From: Haliotis asinina
Lineage: Eukaryota; Mollusca; Gastropoda; Lepetellida; Haliotidae
Length of the DNA: 64,000 nt
Assembly (NCBI RefSeq): GCF_037392515.1
Contig: NC_090291.1
Location: 27,390,001-27,454,000 of the forward strand
Reading direction: 5' to 3'
Shown here one piece after another: positions 50,737 to 62,043 of this stretch (its first letter is position 1; every line of letters starts with the position of its first letter). The notes under the pieces are model-generated. The model was not told where the DNA came from. It saw nothing but the letters and a program-made list of their open reading frames with translations, and ran no database searches. A program made the translations under genes and the position numbers.

Positions 50737-51386
50737 GTCTGATATTCCTGCAACATTATGTTTCTTAGTTTAAGAAAATGTTTGGAATAAAGCTTGTGCA
50801 GACCATGGCCCTAAAGTATTATTTTCTTAAATTGTGGTCATTGTGTATGATAAGAGGAATGTTTAGATTTGCTTTCTGATTCATTAATAACGAACGTAAA
50901 TGCCAACCATTTCTGGGTTCGGTACTGAGACTCCGTGAAGACGTCTCATACATCCCCTGGATCCTCCGCGTTAAATCACGTTACACTCATATGATGCATT
51001 TCGACATTGCCTTTGATCTGCTTATTGATTGTGAAGAAATACGCTCACTATAATATCCCATGAATTTCAGTAATTCAGTTTGTTACATTTTGTTCAAAAG
51101 TTTGTCTTGAGACATAGCGTTAGAGAAACAAATCGCACAGATTATCAAATTATCATCATATGATGTGGAAATTGTTTGAACCATTATGTAATTTTGCCTG
51201 AGATTTATCATCTTACGAAATCTCGTTGATAACACCATTACACAGATGCATCGAGGAAAGTGAGACAAGTAGTTATCAGGTTAATTGCCTATCAGTGACC
51301 ATACATAAATATGCTTTATGGGCATTAGCATGACATGTCGCCAGCCTTCAGTGCTAATGTTAATTTACTAAACGATATCACTGTGG
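50737..51386. other. non-coding sequence, nothing recognised
   Basis: AT-rich; no motif or repeat recognised. Confidence 0.4.
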
Positions 51387-51546
51387 CTGGGCGGTCGGCT
51401 AGCCTAATCGTTAACGCGTTCGCATCTCACGGCGAAGGCCCGGGTTCGATTCCCCCCATGGGTGTGAAGCCTATTTATAGTGTCCCTTGCCTTGATATTG
51501 CTGGAATATTGTTAAAAGCGGCGTAAAACCATACTCACTCACTCAG
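51387..51546 (+). mobile_element. tRNA-derived SINE (type 1), full length
   Basis: The best copy in the window. The A-box region is ggctagcctaatcgttaacg and the B-box is an exact ggttcgattcc (51443-51453). The body has gtgtgaagcctatttatag, a cttgatattgctggaata block and ttgttaaaagcggcg, followed by taaaaccatactcactcac. It resembles the abalone SINE layout I recall, and its good preservation suggests a relatively young insertion. Confidence 0.93.
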
Positions 51547-52448
51547 TACGTCAGTGTCTTGACCATCAGGTGAGCTGAAAGGTTGATTACCCTGCTGTAC
51601 TGATTTAACGATATACCAGAAGGCTAGTATATATTTGTGGCGATGTGTTTTTTGTGTTCATGTCCTTAAATTCAATCCATACATTTTACATATAAATCAT
51701 GTAAATAATTAATTGTTACTTTCATTAACCTTTCCAATAAACAACAGGCATCTGTTTTATTCAGTGTTACGTACGTTTTCGTAATTGTTCGTTGTGTTGT
51801 CTGACTTACAATAACATCACAGGCTGCAGAATTATAATGTTGAATAGTGCGCCTGGACATATAGACTGACTGCTGAAGTGAACAAGATGACGTTGTCTTT
51901 GGAGATGTGATTGGTGTTGTGGTTGTGACATCCTTTACTGAAAGTATGGAATATTGCTGTAGGTAATATCCGAACTATCATCTCTATGTATCGTCATTCA
52001 GATATCTCCCACATCCATGCATCCCCGTGATAATTAATTGTCCATTTTGACAAAACGATGGTAGAGATAAAGGTCACGTGACGTGACATAAAGATGCACG
52101 GATGACGTATAAATGATGAGTTAAAGTCTACGTATTAGCATCATACTGACCGGCTGGAGAGCTGCTTGCATAAAAAACAATCACATAAGAATAATGTAGG
52201 CCGTAAATACTCTAAAGTAATGGTTATAGAGCAAACGTCATTCAAGATTAATTTCTTCGTATTGTGTTGTGAAATGGCTCAGTCAGTAATGTTTTACACC
52301 AGTCGGTGGGTGGCAGGACCAACCTCCTTGGGTATGAACAGACTCGTGCTGGTGCCAAACCTTTCATCCACCCGGTGACTGCGTCTACCACGTTTGTGTA
52401 ATAAAACATCTTAAAGGTTACATACGTCGGGCCTGATCACTGGGATTG
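51547..52448. other. non-coding sequence between two SINEs
   Basis: Contains ggtcacgtgacgtgac near 52073, with overlapping CACGTG and TGACGT-like sites. No gene recognised. Confidence 0.4.
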
Positions 52449-52619
52449 CCGGAGCGGTGGGATAGCCTGGTCGTAAAAACTTTCGCTCGTCACACCTACT
52501 ACCCGGGTTCGATTTCCAACATGGACACAATGTATGAATCCTATTACTGGTGTTCCTCGCCGTGAAATTGCTGTAAAATTGCGAGAAGCGACGTTAAACT
52601 GAACTCACTCACTCACTCT
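52449..52619 (+). mobile_element. tRNA-derived SINE (type 1), full length, diverged
   Basis: The head ggagcggtgggatagcctgg has an A-box-like core, and ggttcgatttcc (52506-52517) is the B-box. The body (cgtgaaattgctgtaaaatt) is diverged, the linker is gcgagaagcgacgttaaac, and the tail is (actc)n. It is older than the copy at 51387 by number of changes. Confidence 0.9.
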
Positions 52620-54714
52620 CTAACTTGATTACAATCTCCCTACGTCCACATTTTGCTCTGTATACAGATCATTTTAAAGATCACGGAAATATACCAGCCT
52701 ATGTGAGGAGATGACGACTTTGGTCACATAACACCAGCGAACACCGATGTGTACGGGGGAAAATCCATTTTGGTACAATAAATGCGAAATGGTATAGTGA
52801 ATCTTTGCTATTCCGTAATGTTTGAATTGTCTGGATTTCGGATTAAACACGATAACGGTAACGGGGGTGTATTTATCTCAAGAAAAGTAGTCACTCCAGA
52901 AGGTTCCCGATTAACTGGGGTTAAACCTAGTTGAAACATATTGTCCAGTTTCTATGTCTTTTACTTGTACAGAGAACTGCAAACAGAAATTACACTACAT
53001 CTCTGTATTACGGTATATATGGTAGATGTGATGTTCTGAAATGAGTTGGATAAAGTGCTCCACTTTACTTCCTGATGGCCCTTCTGTCGTAAACAGGTCA
53101 GCCTCATTCCACTCAGACAAGATGAATATACCCTATACCAGTTCTACTGCTCGTATTTAGTATTTATATGACCGGCGATCTCTGAATTCAGCCTGCCCTC
53201 TACCGTTTATGATTCATGCGACGCTGTATTCTTATTGGATACATTAAGTAATGTTTATCGTAGACTCTGACCAGGGGTCATTCGCCGTCCATCTCTCACC
53301 CAGACCTGTAATCAGTCTTTCCTTCTTAGTCATTGTGGGCAGTGTTGGTCATTATTAAGCCTATCTGTACAGTTTCTCACTGTATGTGGGATCTGGAACA
53401 CCTCGATGGATGTTTCTCCTAGTTGTACCATGAACCACCCGTCCTAGGTTCGCACCCCACTGGACATTATTGCTCGCTCTGTCAATTACACAATAGACTC
53501 TCACTGAGGTAATGAAAGTCTTAACGAGTGTCTGAGGTCCTATGCCTTTTCGTGCACCAAATCCGACCTGCCTTGATCTAACTGCAACGATATAAGCAAT
53601 ATTCAACCCGATTAATTCATTTTAACGTGTATCTGATTTAGGGGGCAAAATGCTTGTAAAAATCAACTTTTTTTCATTTTTTTTCTCCGAAAATAACAAC
53701 ACGAAGAGGTAATGCCTCGAAGAGGTAAATAAATATTTTTTATGGTCAACATTTACCGGTTTGATGCACACAACACGTGACACGCTGACGATAAGAAGCG
53801 GTTAAATGAACTTAGTTCAAGTATAATGAGTGATAAGTTTCATTTATCCAGCCTCCAATGATCACATCTTTTTCTATAATCTTCGCCAAGAGACCTCGTT
53901 TGGAGATCTACCAAGAAAGTTGATTCTGACTTCAACGGACAAACCAGGGAATAGACAGATATCTCTACGACCTCCATCGAGAAGACCCTTGATGATGTTG
54001 CGCTGACGTAGCCGGAAACGGACCTACATATGTAATAAATGAAGCGCCATACATTGAGAAAAAGTCATAAAGAGTGTCTTACAAAGAACATCGTGTTCAT
54101 TTCAGTTTACATGCCCGAAAACCATGGTAGCAGTCGTGATCAGACAAACCTTTTTTGGGTTTCATCAGATGCTTGTGTTGCATTAGCATCCGTCAGCTTG
54201 GAGCCAGAGGCTTTGGCATGAATCCATGGCTGTAAATGTGCTGTTTCTTCACAAATGGGGATGAAGCCAAGTAATACAAAACAGTCATTCCACATGCATA
54301 ATACGCAGCCGTCTGAAAATGACTTTCTTACGACTCTTGTACATAGCGTCTATCATGTTTGTTTCGTACCGATGTTCAAGTTGGATTTGCTTTCTGATGT
54401 CGACAAAGCCCGGGAATGAGCCATGGAGATCATATCAGTTCTTCTGGGAACACCGAAACAGAGTTACGCTTTGAGTCTTTGATTCAAGCGAAATGACGAG
54501 GACGGGCCAGGAGATCCAGGTTTGGTGGCTCCAGAACGTCGCACGGATACAGATGAGCAGTCAGTGAAGTGTGGAATAGATTTGAAATGAACCAGTGGGA
54601 CACAGTCAACCATAGACAGGTCTATGATCTGATAATCTAATTATAAGACGGTTTCATTACCACACGTCACCTATATATGGCAGATACGTTTCAAGACGCG
54701 TGTCCGCTTCTCTC
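52620..54714. other. non-coding sequence, nothing recognised
   Basis: Contains the short dispersed fragment at 53171-53219. Frames are at most 81 codons with no motif. Confidence 0.4.
53171..53219. repeat. short dispersed sequence shared with 46293-46340
   Basis: Second copy of the ~48-bp sequence, same orientation. It has gatctctgaattcagcctg, then ccctctaccg, then tttatgattcat. Confidence 0.6.
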
Positions 54715-54786
54715 ATCGACCATTGGCCACTCCATCGGCCATTGGCCACTCCATCGACCATTGGCCACTCCATCGGCCATTGGCCA
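54715..54786. repeat. 19-bp tandem repeat with inverted CCAAT boxes
   Basis: Nearly four copies of ccattggccactccatcgg. Each holds ATTGG (CCAAT on the other strand) inside the near-palindrome ggccattggcc. The copies differ only at the cga/cgg position, so the array is young. Confidence 0.93.
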
Positions 54787-55017
54787 AGGAGGAGACGAGC
54801 AAATGGGCAATGTAACATAGTCATCTCATGGCTTATGATTTCTTTCGTGCAAGATAACTCATTCATTCCATGATGCATCATTCCAACTTCCACGACACAA
54901 CACGAACTGACCCTGCGCTGCTTTGCATTGCTGTACACCCCGCTAATACATAAAACGATCCACGCACCTCACCGGCACTCTTTACATCGCACCACATAAC
55001 TCCCCAACGCTCTATAC

Positions 55018-55052
55018 ACCGCACCGCACCGCACCGCACCGCACCGCACCGC
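55018..55052. repeat. (CACCG)n pentanucleotide microsatellite
   Basis: About seven copies of the 5-bp unit caccg, CpG-containing and C-rich on the top strand. Confidence 0.95.
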
Positions 55053-56632
55053 CTATCTTTAATAAGCCTGCACCCTATATAAGCAAAAGCCTCAAAACTT
55101 GCCTTACACCAAGGCTGCACTGTATGCTGAGCCCACGGGCCTATCCTTCAAAGAAGCATGTCTAAGTACCATACATTCAGTATTGCGGACAGTAGAATCT
55201 AAGGACGCTGTTATTTATAAATATTTCTAGAAATTGTCATGTTAACTATCATTTTTCCTTTAGAGATTTGTGCAAGTTCACCCATTACCCCCAAAGGCAA
55301 GGGCTATTGTGCCATGAAATATCGGTTTGTAACTATCATCTGTGACCTCAGTACTCCTTACCATTCTGTCACTCCAGCAGACACGTGTAGCTATTCCTCG
55401 TGGCCTCATATTGAACGCGTATTGCTCTCGTTAATCTAGTCCGTCACTGACGTCACTTCCTGACCCCGTCACTGCCGTCATTTTAGGCTCGGTATCACCA
55501 TGTGAAGGCACCGGGCCGCCTTCTCGTTAGATTATAACACGACCATCGTTCAAAACTGAAGACTTACATGTTTTTAATCATGTTTACCAATAACTGTCTC
55601 CGTGATCTGCCAGTACTTCCTTGTTGGAAACATGAATAATCTATTAAAACTTTGTATTATTATTATTCGCTATAAAACGAATGTTCAACTAGACATGACG
55701 AAGGAATCCGGATAGCTAAATGTAATGTAATACTGTCATACTCTTATCAAACCATATTCACGCACAAATCGAATTTACCAAGTTCCTTGTCTCAGAGTTG
55801 ACACGCGTTCGGCTGGTCCACTGGCTTGACACTCACTCATTTCTGCATGGCTGTTTCTCTCTGCCTTGTCGCGAAAGTAGTCACTTGGAATGAATGAATG
55901 AATGAATGAATGAATGAATGAATGCATCCAATTTCTAACTGAAGTGATGATTTTGCTGCAACATTGCTGAAGGGGCACATATAACATTCACCGCTTGATT
56001 CCACCAAAGAAGGGACCAGTCAATATAATGTCATTGCTATTCAAACTCCATAGGAACGTAAACGACAGAATCAGTGAAAGGACATACAGTCAATAGATAA
56101 ACGGCGAGAAGACGTCTTGAAGACAGAAAGTTTGGACTCCATCCGACATGCAATTAACGAACAGTTGATGAGTCGCTTTAGACCAGCTGGGGTAACTACA
56201 AATACCATCTACCGGTGTATGGTAGGCTTTGCACAGAATGATCATGTGTGGGACATATCTGTTATCTAGATGTAATTCGTACCGAGCCTGACTCCAAACA
56301 GATTAACTTCGTCTCTCTGTAATTGTGATCATGGTATGACATGTACATGAAAAGTGTAATGGAAAATTGTCGGACACACTCGACCCAGTTCTTTTTGGCA
56401 CCAGAATAGACGGACAGTACTCCTGACTTCAGTATTCAAGTGGTCGCATAATCTAACTTTTTGAACAGTGCCCTAAAGTGGCTGGTATCGTCCATTCATA
56501 ACTTGAACATGCAAATATTTGCTTCATTCATGTGGACGAATCTCCTGCTCATCAAATATGAGACAAGTTAGATAACCAGAAAATACAGCCCAAGTACATC
56601 AATATACGAAGCCGTATTGAGATATATTTTTA
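55053..56632. other. non-coding sequence with a (TGAA)n tract
   Basis: Apart from the microsatellite at 55888-55924, nothing is recognised. A segment at 55950-55990 (gattttgctgcaacattgct) weakly resembles a SINE tail. Confidence 0.4.
55888..55924. repeat. (GAAT)n tetranucleotide microsatellite
   Basis: About nine perfect gaat units. A possible decayed SINE tail lies about 30 bp downstream. Confidence 0.97.
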
Positions 56633-56985
56633 TTAAAAAAAGACTACCGAATTCCTCATTGAGTCAGACCTTAGGGTGTCAGTCGTTTTGTTGTGTAATT
56701 CCTTAATGTCCTCGTTCACCTTGCCCAGTTTACTCACGAGTTGTTCAATCAGCATGTCCAAGACTTCTATTATGAAAGCTTTCAGTTCGTCCTTGTTCGA
56801 ATCTGCCGGTACAGTAATGGCTGTCGGCGAGGTCGGCATGTTCACCTAGTCCGGTGATCTCTCGGAGCTTTTTCTTGCCCGGGTTTACATAATTATTTTC
56901 TTCCACATTGTGAGCATCAGACTCTGATAAAGTACGTGTTCGTTTTGGCTTTATCCTCTTCCGTAGTGGACATTATATTTCATTT
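56633..56985 (-). pseudogene. frame-shifted coding relic, coiled-coil-like; family uncertain
   Basis: The bottom strand reads KPKRTRTLSESDAHNV then NPGKKKLREITGLG in one frame (about 56950 down to 56845). It then shifts at about 56840 into the next frame, which reads PADSNKDELKAFIIEVLDM and continues LIEQLVSKLGKVNEDIKELH down to about 56690. The amino-acid usage is protein-like: a basic, serine-rich N-terminus followed by a charged heptad-like segment with regularly spaced Leu and Ile. That layout would fit the start of a non-LTR retrotransposon ORF1, but I cannot assign a family. An AATAAA signal follows at once, so no downstream domain remains. Confidence 0.4.
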
Positions 56986-57104
56986 ATTTTGGCCAAGTTC
57001 GGAGAGAGCGTGAATGTCTATTGTCCCTCATGTGGGCAGCTCCGCCCAGGGACTGTAATCTATGCTCAGTATTGCCATTACTGAGACGTGAGAGTTCTCG
57101 TGGA

Positions 57105-57127
57105 CCCCCACCCCCCACCCCACCCCC
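57105..57127 (-). other. C-tract with predicted bottom-strand G-quadruplex
   Basis: The C runs of 5, 6, 4 and 5 are separated by single A residues. The bottom strand therefore carries four long G runs with 1-nt loops, among the most favourable quadruplex patterns known. Confidence 0.8.
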
Positions 57128-57512
57128 AGACGGTAGCATTACCTAATCCCGGCAAAGGAGAGCGAAACATATGAGGAATATTACCACGTGGACTATATTT
57201 GCCATGAATTGTAGATCAGCCACCAGATTGAGTGTCGACATACGTCACCATACCAATATATCGATGCTGACCCTGCATCACACACCACAGGGCACGGACG
57301 CAGTCATGTAGCGTTCAAATATATTTACCGCTGTGCATGCTTTTATCTCCCCAAACACTGCTCGTTGTATGTGTAGATATAGCTTCAAGCCATGGTGGAC
57401 TGCTGCCTTCAACTATCGGTCTGTCTGGTCTATCGGTCTGTCTGGTCAAGATGGGATGAAGGATTTGACCGCTTCATTCAGATGGTTATAGTGGTGAACC
57501 CTTAGTCACAGC
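57128..57512. other. non-coding sequence with a small 17-bp duplication
   Basis: tatcggtctgtctggtc occurs twice in tandem at 57413-57446. Nothing else is recognised. Confidence 0.5.
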
Positions 57513-57688
57513 GATGGTCTTTAGTAGCGCATTCTTAACGCAATGAGCGATTAACGGCATCGGCTAATCAGGTGATCAGGTTCACTGACTGAATTCAGTC
57601 ATGTTATCGTTTAGTAACTGTGTAATCACTAGATTGTTTGGCCCAGACGTGACTATTTACACCCATAGAGCGTTAAACAAAAACAAAT
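57513..57688 (+). mobile_element. SINE-like repeat (type 2), diverged
   Basis: gattaacggcatcggctaatc, ggttcactgactgaattc, agtcatgttatcg, taatcactagattgtttgg and cccagacgtgactatttac follow in the type-2 order, then a truncated tail (agcgttaaacaaaaacaaa). The aatattgct module is deleted. Plus orientation. Confidence 0.7.
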
Positions 57689-57911
57689 ATCATCATCACG
57701 GTGGTTTACAGATTGACTGGGTATAGACTCTCGGGTGTTATACATACGGAGCATCAGTTCGCTGTGAACATTTGCGACTCTTACGAGTTGCAGGATCCTA
57801 TGGTTGTGGTTTTGAATCCCAGATTAACCTATCATATAACTCGTGATTAGTCAGCTCCATCTTACGCAGGTTCTCAACAAAACGCTATCTCAATCACGGG
57901 CTTCCTCTCAG

Positions 57912-58252
57912 ACTCAAAGGCTGTACTACAGCAAAGAGCGTTAACCCTGACCTCAATCAAAAGGACGATCCACTTCTATCAACCATTGCCTCTACTGATA
58001 CCTCGTTAGCATGTCATTACCTGCAACAAGAAGGTACCGAATATCTGCTCTCCTGTACAACTCAGGGAGGTTTTATTACAGTAGATACTCTCCAAGTAAC
58101 GATAACAGGTCCTTACAGCCCCAGTTATACCCAGCAGGTCGCGCCAGCTCGGACGGAAACATTCACAGACAGTGCAATGCCTCCACGGGCAGATCTGTTG
58201 CAAGACTCTCTCTTTTCGACAATAACCCAGCGTTTGGAAACGACCAGTGCAT
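57912..58252 (+). CDS. candidate protein-coding exon, unidentified
   Basis: One frame stays open for about 150 codons (57850-58302). Inside it, a pyrimidine-rich acceptor (ggcttcctctcag, ending at 57911) and a strong donor (cat|gtaagc at 58253) delimit a 341-nt exon. The reading contains ACHYLQQEGTEYLLSCTTQG then GFITVDTLQVTITGPYS. It is rich in Ser and Thr, with three Cys and alternating hydrophobic residues, as in a beta-sandwich extracellular domain, but I cannot name a family. Against this, a bottom-strand frame of 120 codons overlaps it, no partner exons are evident nearby, and it lies between two type-2 SINE-like elements. Confidence 0.3.
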
Positions 58253-58714
58253 GTAAGCGTGGGCGCTTGGTTAAAGTGAGTGCGGAATCTATTACACTGT
58301 AGGCTGAACTGTCGACAGCATAATTTGATAAGTTTGCTATTGTTCGCTTTCACAGAGTAGATGGTCATGACTGGAAGTTTGATAAGAACGGGATAATGGA
58401 TAGTCTATCCTGGAACTAAATACAGGGTACAAATGCTACTGCAGGGAAGCCAACCGTAGACTGTCTCCCGGTCTCTCAACCCCAATATTTCCCTTACTGC
58501 ATTGCTCCCTTAATGTTAATGCCATTATATGATTATGGCTGTATGGCAGCACAGACTCGTGGGCGTCACAAATGGGAACTGTGCACAACCTTCCTGAGTG
58601 TCTATATCGCACATCAGACACGTGAATATAACGGTTAGAATTAGTCTTCCGCAACCTACTGTTGTAGTAGGGACTGGGTGACTTTCCTGACACATGCCAT
58701 TGTGTCCCACTTAT

Positions 58715-58826
58715 GTCGATCGATGCTCATGAGGTCAATCACTGGACTGACCGGTGCAGACTGTATACAGGCAAACGTATTACCGTTCGAAAATGTCCCA
58801 GTGCGGCATTAAACAACAAACCAACA
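58715..58826 (+). mobile_element. SINE-like repeat (type 2)
   Basis: gtcgatcgatgctcatgag, gtcaatcactggactgacc, ggtgcagactg, a diverged segment, then gtgcggcattaaacaacaaa. It matches the copy at 38116-38250 in order and orientation. The aatattgct module has been replaced or scrambled. Confidence 0.75.
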
Positions 58827-61800
58827 GGATCTCGAGTCGCTTTATCCCTGAAATAACACCGATGCTGAGGTTCCCCACGCCAAAGGTTTGAAGTGTTCCA
58901 AGCGACTTATTTCGGATTTTCTAAACATGATGCGACTAATAGGATTCCCACTCACACGCCCACTCCTATGACCTAATGATAGGTTGAACTGTTATGAAGT
59001 TTCTGCCTTTCTTTGTATTCAGGTTGTGTGTCTGTCTAGCATTGTTCAAATATGGCTTTCTTTGACAAGCGTTGTCGCAGTGATAAGAAAATGTCACTCG
59101 TGTCTCGGAATTAAAGCTTTATCTGGTTTATATACAGCAAAGGTCAAATCTTCCTTTCTTTGGAACAAGATATTGATTTCGCTCATGACGGGTAATCTCA
59201 CAATGTTATTCTTGTATGAAAAAGGCACCCTTACCTCGGTCCACTCAGACAGCATTGATCCCGGGAGTATAATGGAGGCATATATTAACATGTGCCGACA
59301 GATGGCAATCTTAGTGTACGGACGGCGTGAAACTTACGTAGCAACATTTCAATCGAAGCTATTCTTCTGGCACGTAAGGACAAATAGTCTATCTGGTCGC
59401 ATCGAACGAATCCTAGATTTGCATTGATGGGCACGGTTAAGTTTGTTATCAACACCTTAAACTTTGGCTTACATTGCTTCGGCCTTCCTCCCATAACGAC
59501 GATGGGATAAGCTGACTGCCCATGTTGAAGTGAAGAACTGCTCAACTGTAACGTACACCCACTGTTGCCACGGCCTTTCGGCTTTAGCTGTAACGGTAGA
59601 TGGATGCTGCAAAATTTTGCTTCAAGTTAAATAATGTTAATCATGCAAAACTAACCAGCTGCTGCTCGTCTGTTTGTTCTTGACTTCCTCACACCCTGAA
59701 CAGGAACATATAAAGTTTGTGATCACAACAAATAATAACAGCCTTCAGTGCAACAGAGTGACTTTCACAGTTATCGTTTCTGAACAGGATTGATGCCGAT
59801 GTACTAAGCAAAGGTGATCCTAACTCCCATACCCCGTAACAAAGACTTACCACTGTCGAAGTGCTAAGACTGTTTTGTACAACTGCACCCACGTAGGGCC
59901 GTACAGCGATTAAAAATACTAGACATTCTAATTGTAAGCAGAGTTAACAGAATAAAATATATTTCACAATTTACAAGAATTTAGAATGTATTCACATATG
60001 AAACTTGTTTACGTTTTAACATGGTAGGGAACAGTCCACGCATATATATTAACGGTGGAACTCGCTTAGTATCTAGACGGAGAATACTTTGAGTACGATC
60101 TTCTTTTGTTAGTTATATAAATGCACAAAATGACAAGACAACTACGAGTGGAGTTCCGACTCAGCCTCCAGCGTTTCCATCCTGTCCTTGGTCCTGCTTA
60201 CACAGGCTACCCAAGAATACAAAATGTAAACACATGTATAGAAATGAAGAACAATGGACAGAGACAATGACATGGAGCTGGACAATGAGACCTGATCCCA
60301 GGAGTTATTTAGACTGTATATGTCAATATAGATAACGGTAATTAACACTGTGGTAGCGTTGGCTGACGAGTCAATATGCGATGTAGTGTTGAGGGAGATT
60401 GTGGACGGATCATGAAATTGATATTACCGACACATACACAATAATTGCTGTTTGCTGATTAAAGTCTTGGCCGCAGAAGGTTTGGCCTGTGGAATTAAGT
60501 GTCTATTCGAACACTGAGTTTTCTGAATCAGTCGCAATGGCAGAATGAGAAATTAGAATGTTGACATGAACTGACGCATTTCATTTATGCATGATCCCAA
60601 CAATGTTAACAGATAGAAACATGTTTAAAGTTAACCAAGTGCCCATCAATATGAATCGAGTCAGGTTGAGATGTGTCCTTTATGTTGAAATATGATGTCT
60701 AAATCAGGTTCAAGGTCACATAACGTATATACACCTGGGCGTCAGGTGAACTTACAGTACTATATAGTACAATACTAACCTGAACACAATACATAACATG
60801 AATCTGGGAATTTTGACAGTTGTGGCAACAGGTGGTCAGGCCAAAGGTAACAAATGAGGTTGTAGGTCAGTATCCTGATTCAGAAAGTGTTTGTAATCAT
60901 AAATTTGCTGTTGAAAACATTTTAATTTCAGCAACGCATGTCAATCAGATGTTGGTAATTGAGGGTTCAGGTTGGGCGAGATTTAGACCGTCCCCACAAC
61001 TCAACTCTACACATCATATGTTAAACATGAAAGAAAGGTTTAAACTCTAACCACATCAAAGTGAGATTGATAAAACCTGCTGTGTTGAGGATTTGAACAC
61101 CTTTTTTCATATCGAGCCAAAAATATTATTTAAAAAATAATTTGAAGCTTGAAGATATGTTTCTGAATTGCTTACTTGTTCTTAATGACTGACTTGATCC
61201 TCGGTACTCTTGACAACGTGATGCAGCATCTAAATGAATAGTACATAATGTTTTGTTTATGACAGCTAAAGGACTATATCTAAATGGGCCAAGACTTCGT
61301 CTCTCTCCGTTCTCTCCAGGATTGTTGTTCTTCCGTCTGATTCGGAGTGGATGTTGATCGTGTCGGAGTCGGGAGTGTAGATCGCAAGGTTGTCAACATG
61401 GCATCACGTGCCAGACATTTGCCCCTCTCTATTCCCAAGTGGTGTTCTTCCATCTGAGGGTGCCAGAGCTAATGTTGACTGTGTCGGTGTCGGGGGTTTA
61501 GTCACCGTGTTCACTACAAATGAATGCCCGAGCATGTCAATTTCCAGCGGCGATAGAGGGCGTCTTTCATTACTTCGTATTGATCTTGGTGCACTGAGAG
61601 ATGCTTGACATCACGGCGTTCGGCACTCTGTGGAGATCCTTGTTCGCTCCCGGCATCGCCAACATTAAAACAGTTTTTTTCTTACAGAAAACATTAACTG
61701 AAGTAGTGACACGTTGGTAGCAAATGTGAGCCTATCAAACATTCTTCAATGCTTCAATGCTGTGGAGATACTTGTAACTTTCTAATTGCTACAAAAACAA

Positions 61801-61889
61801 ACAAACAAACAAACAAACAAACAAAATACATGCACATTCATCTTTTGCCATGAGTATATGTGCACATTAAGGACTACGTACACTATTGG
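58827..61889. other. non-coding sequence, nothing firmly recognised
   Basis: A 147-codon top-strand frame (58984-59427) and overlapping bottom-strand frames of 65 and 86 codons share the same region. No motif was recognised in any of them. A (CAAA)n tract is at 61791-61824. Confidence 0.4.
61791..61824. repeat. (AAAC)n microsatellite
   Basis: About eight acaa units, nearly perfect. It precedes a decayed minus-strand SINE and could derive from its 3' tail. Confidence 0.95.
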
Positions 61890-62043
61890 TATTTTGGCAA
61901 AAGTGACGTTTTCATCAGCTTCAGTGACATCCTTGACCACCAAGGAGATCGAGAATGGGTTTCACACATCTTACCTATTTTGAGAGTCGACCCTAGGATT
62001 TCAGTATGTGAATCGTTTACCCACTAAACTACCTGGCCGCCAA
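61890..62043 (-). mobile_element. decayed tRNA-derived SINE (type 1)
   Basis: The bottom strand begins ggcggccaggtagtttagtg, a very good A-box region (TAGTTTAGTGG). It then has ctagggtcgactctc as a diverged B-box, followed by gtgtgaaacccattctcg and tccttggtggtcaaggatg, which match the type-1 body. The tail is too diverged to place. Confidence 0.65.

Noticed and set aside
51387..51460. tRNA-like sequence with exact B-box considered as a tRNA gene
   Set aside because: It is followed by the SINE body and tail, and the same head recurs in several copies. Cloverleaf pairing is not evident.
58984..59427. 147-codon top-strand frame
   Set aside because: No motif is recognised, and bottom-strand frames of 65 and 86 codons overlap it. 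Its length is compatible with chance.
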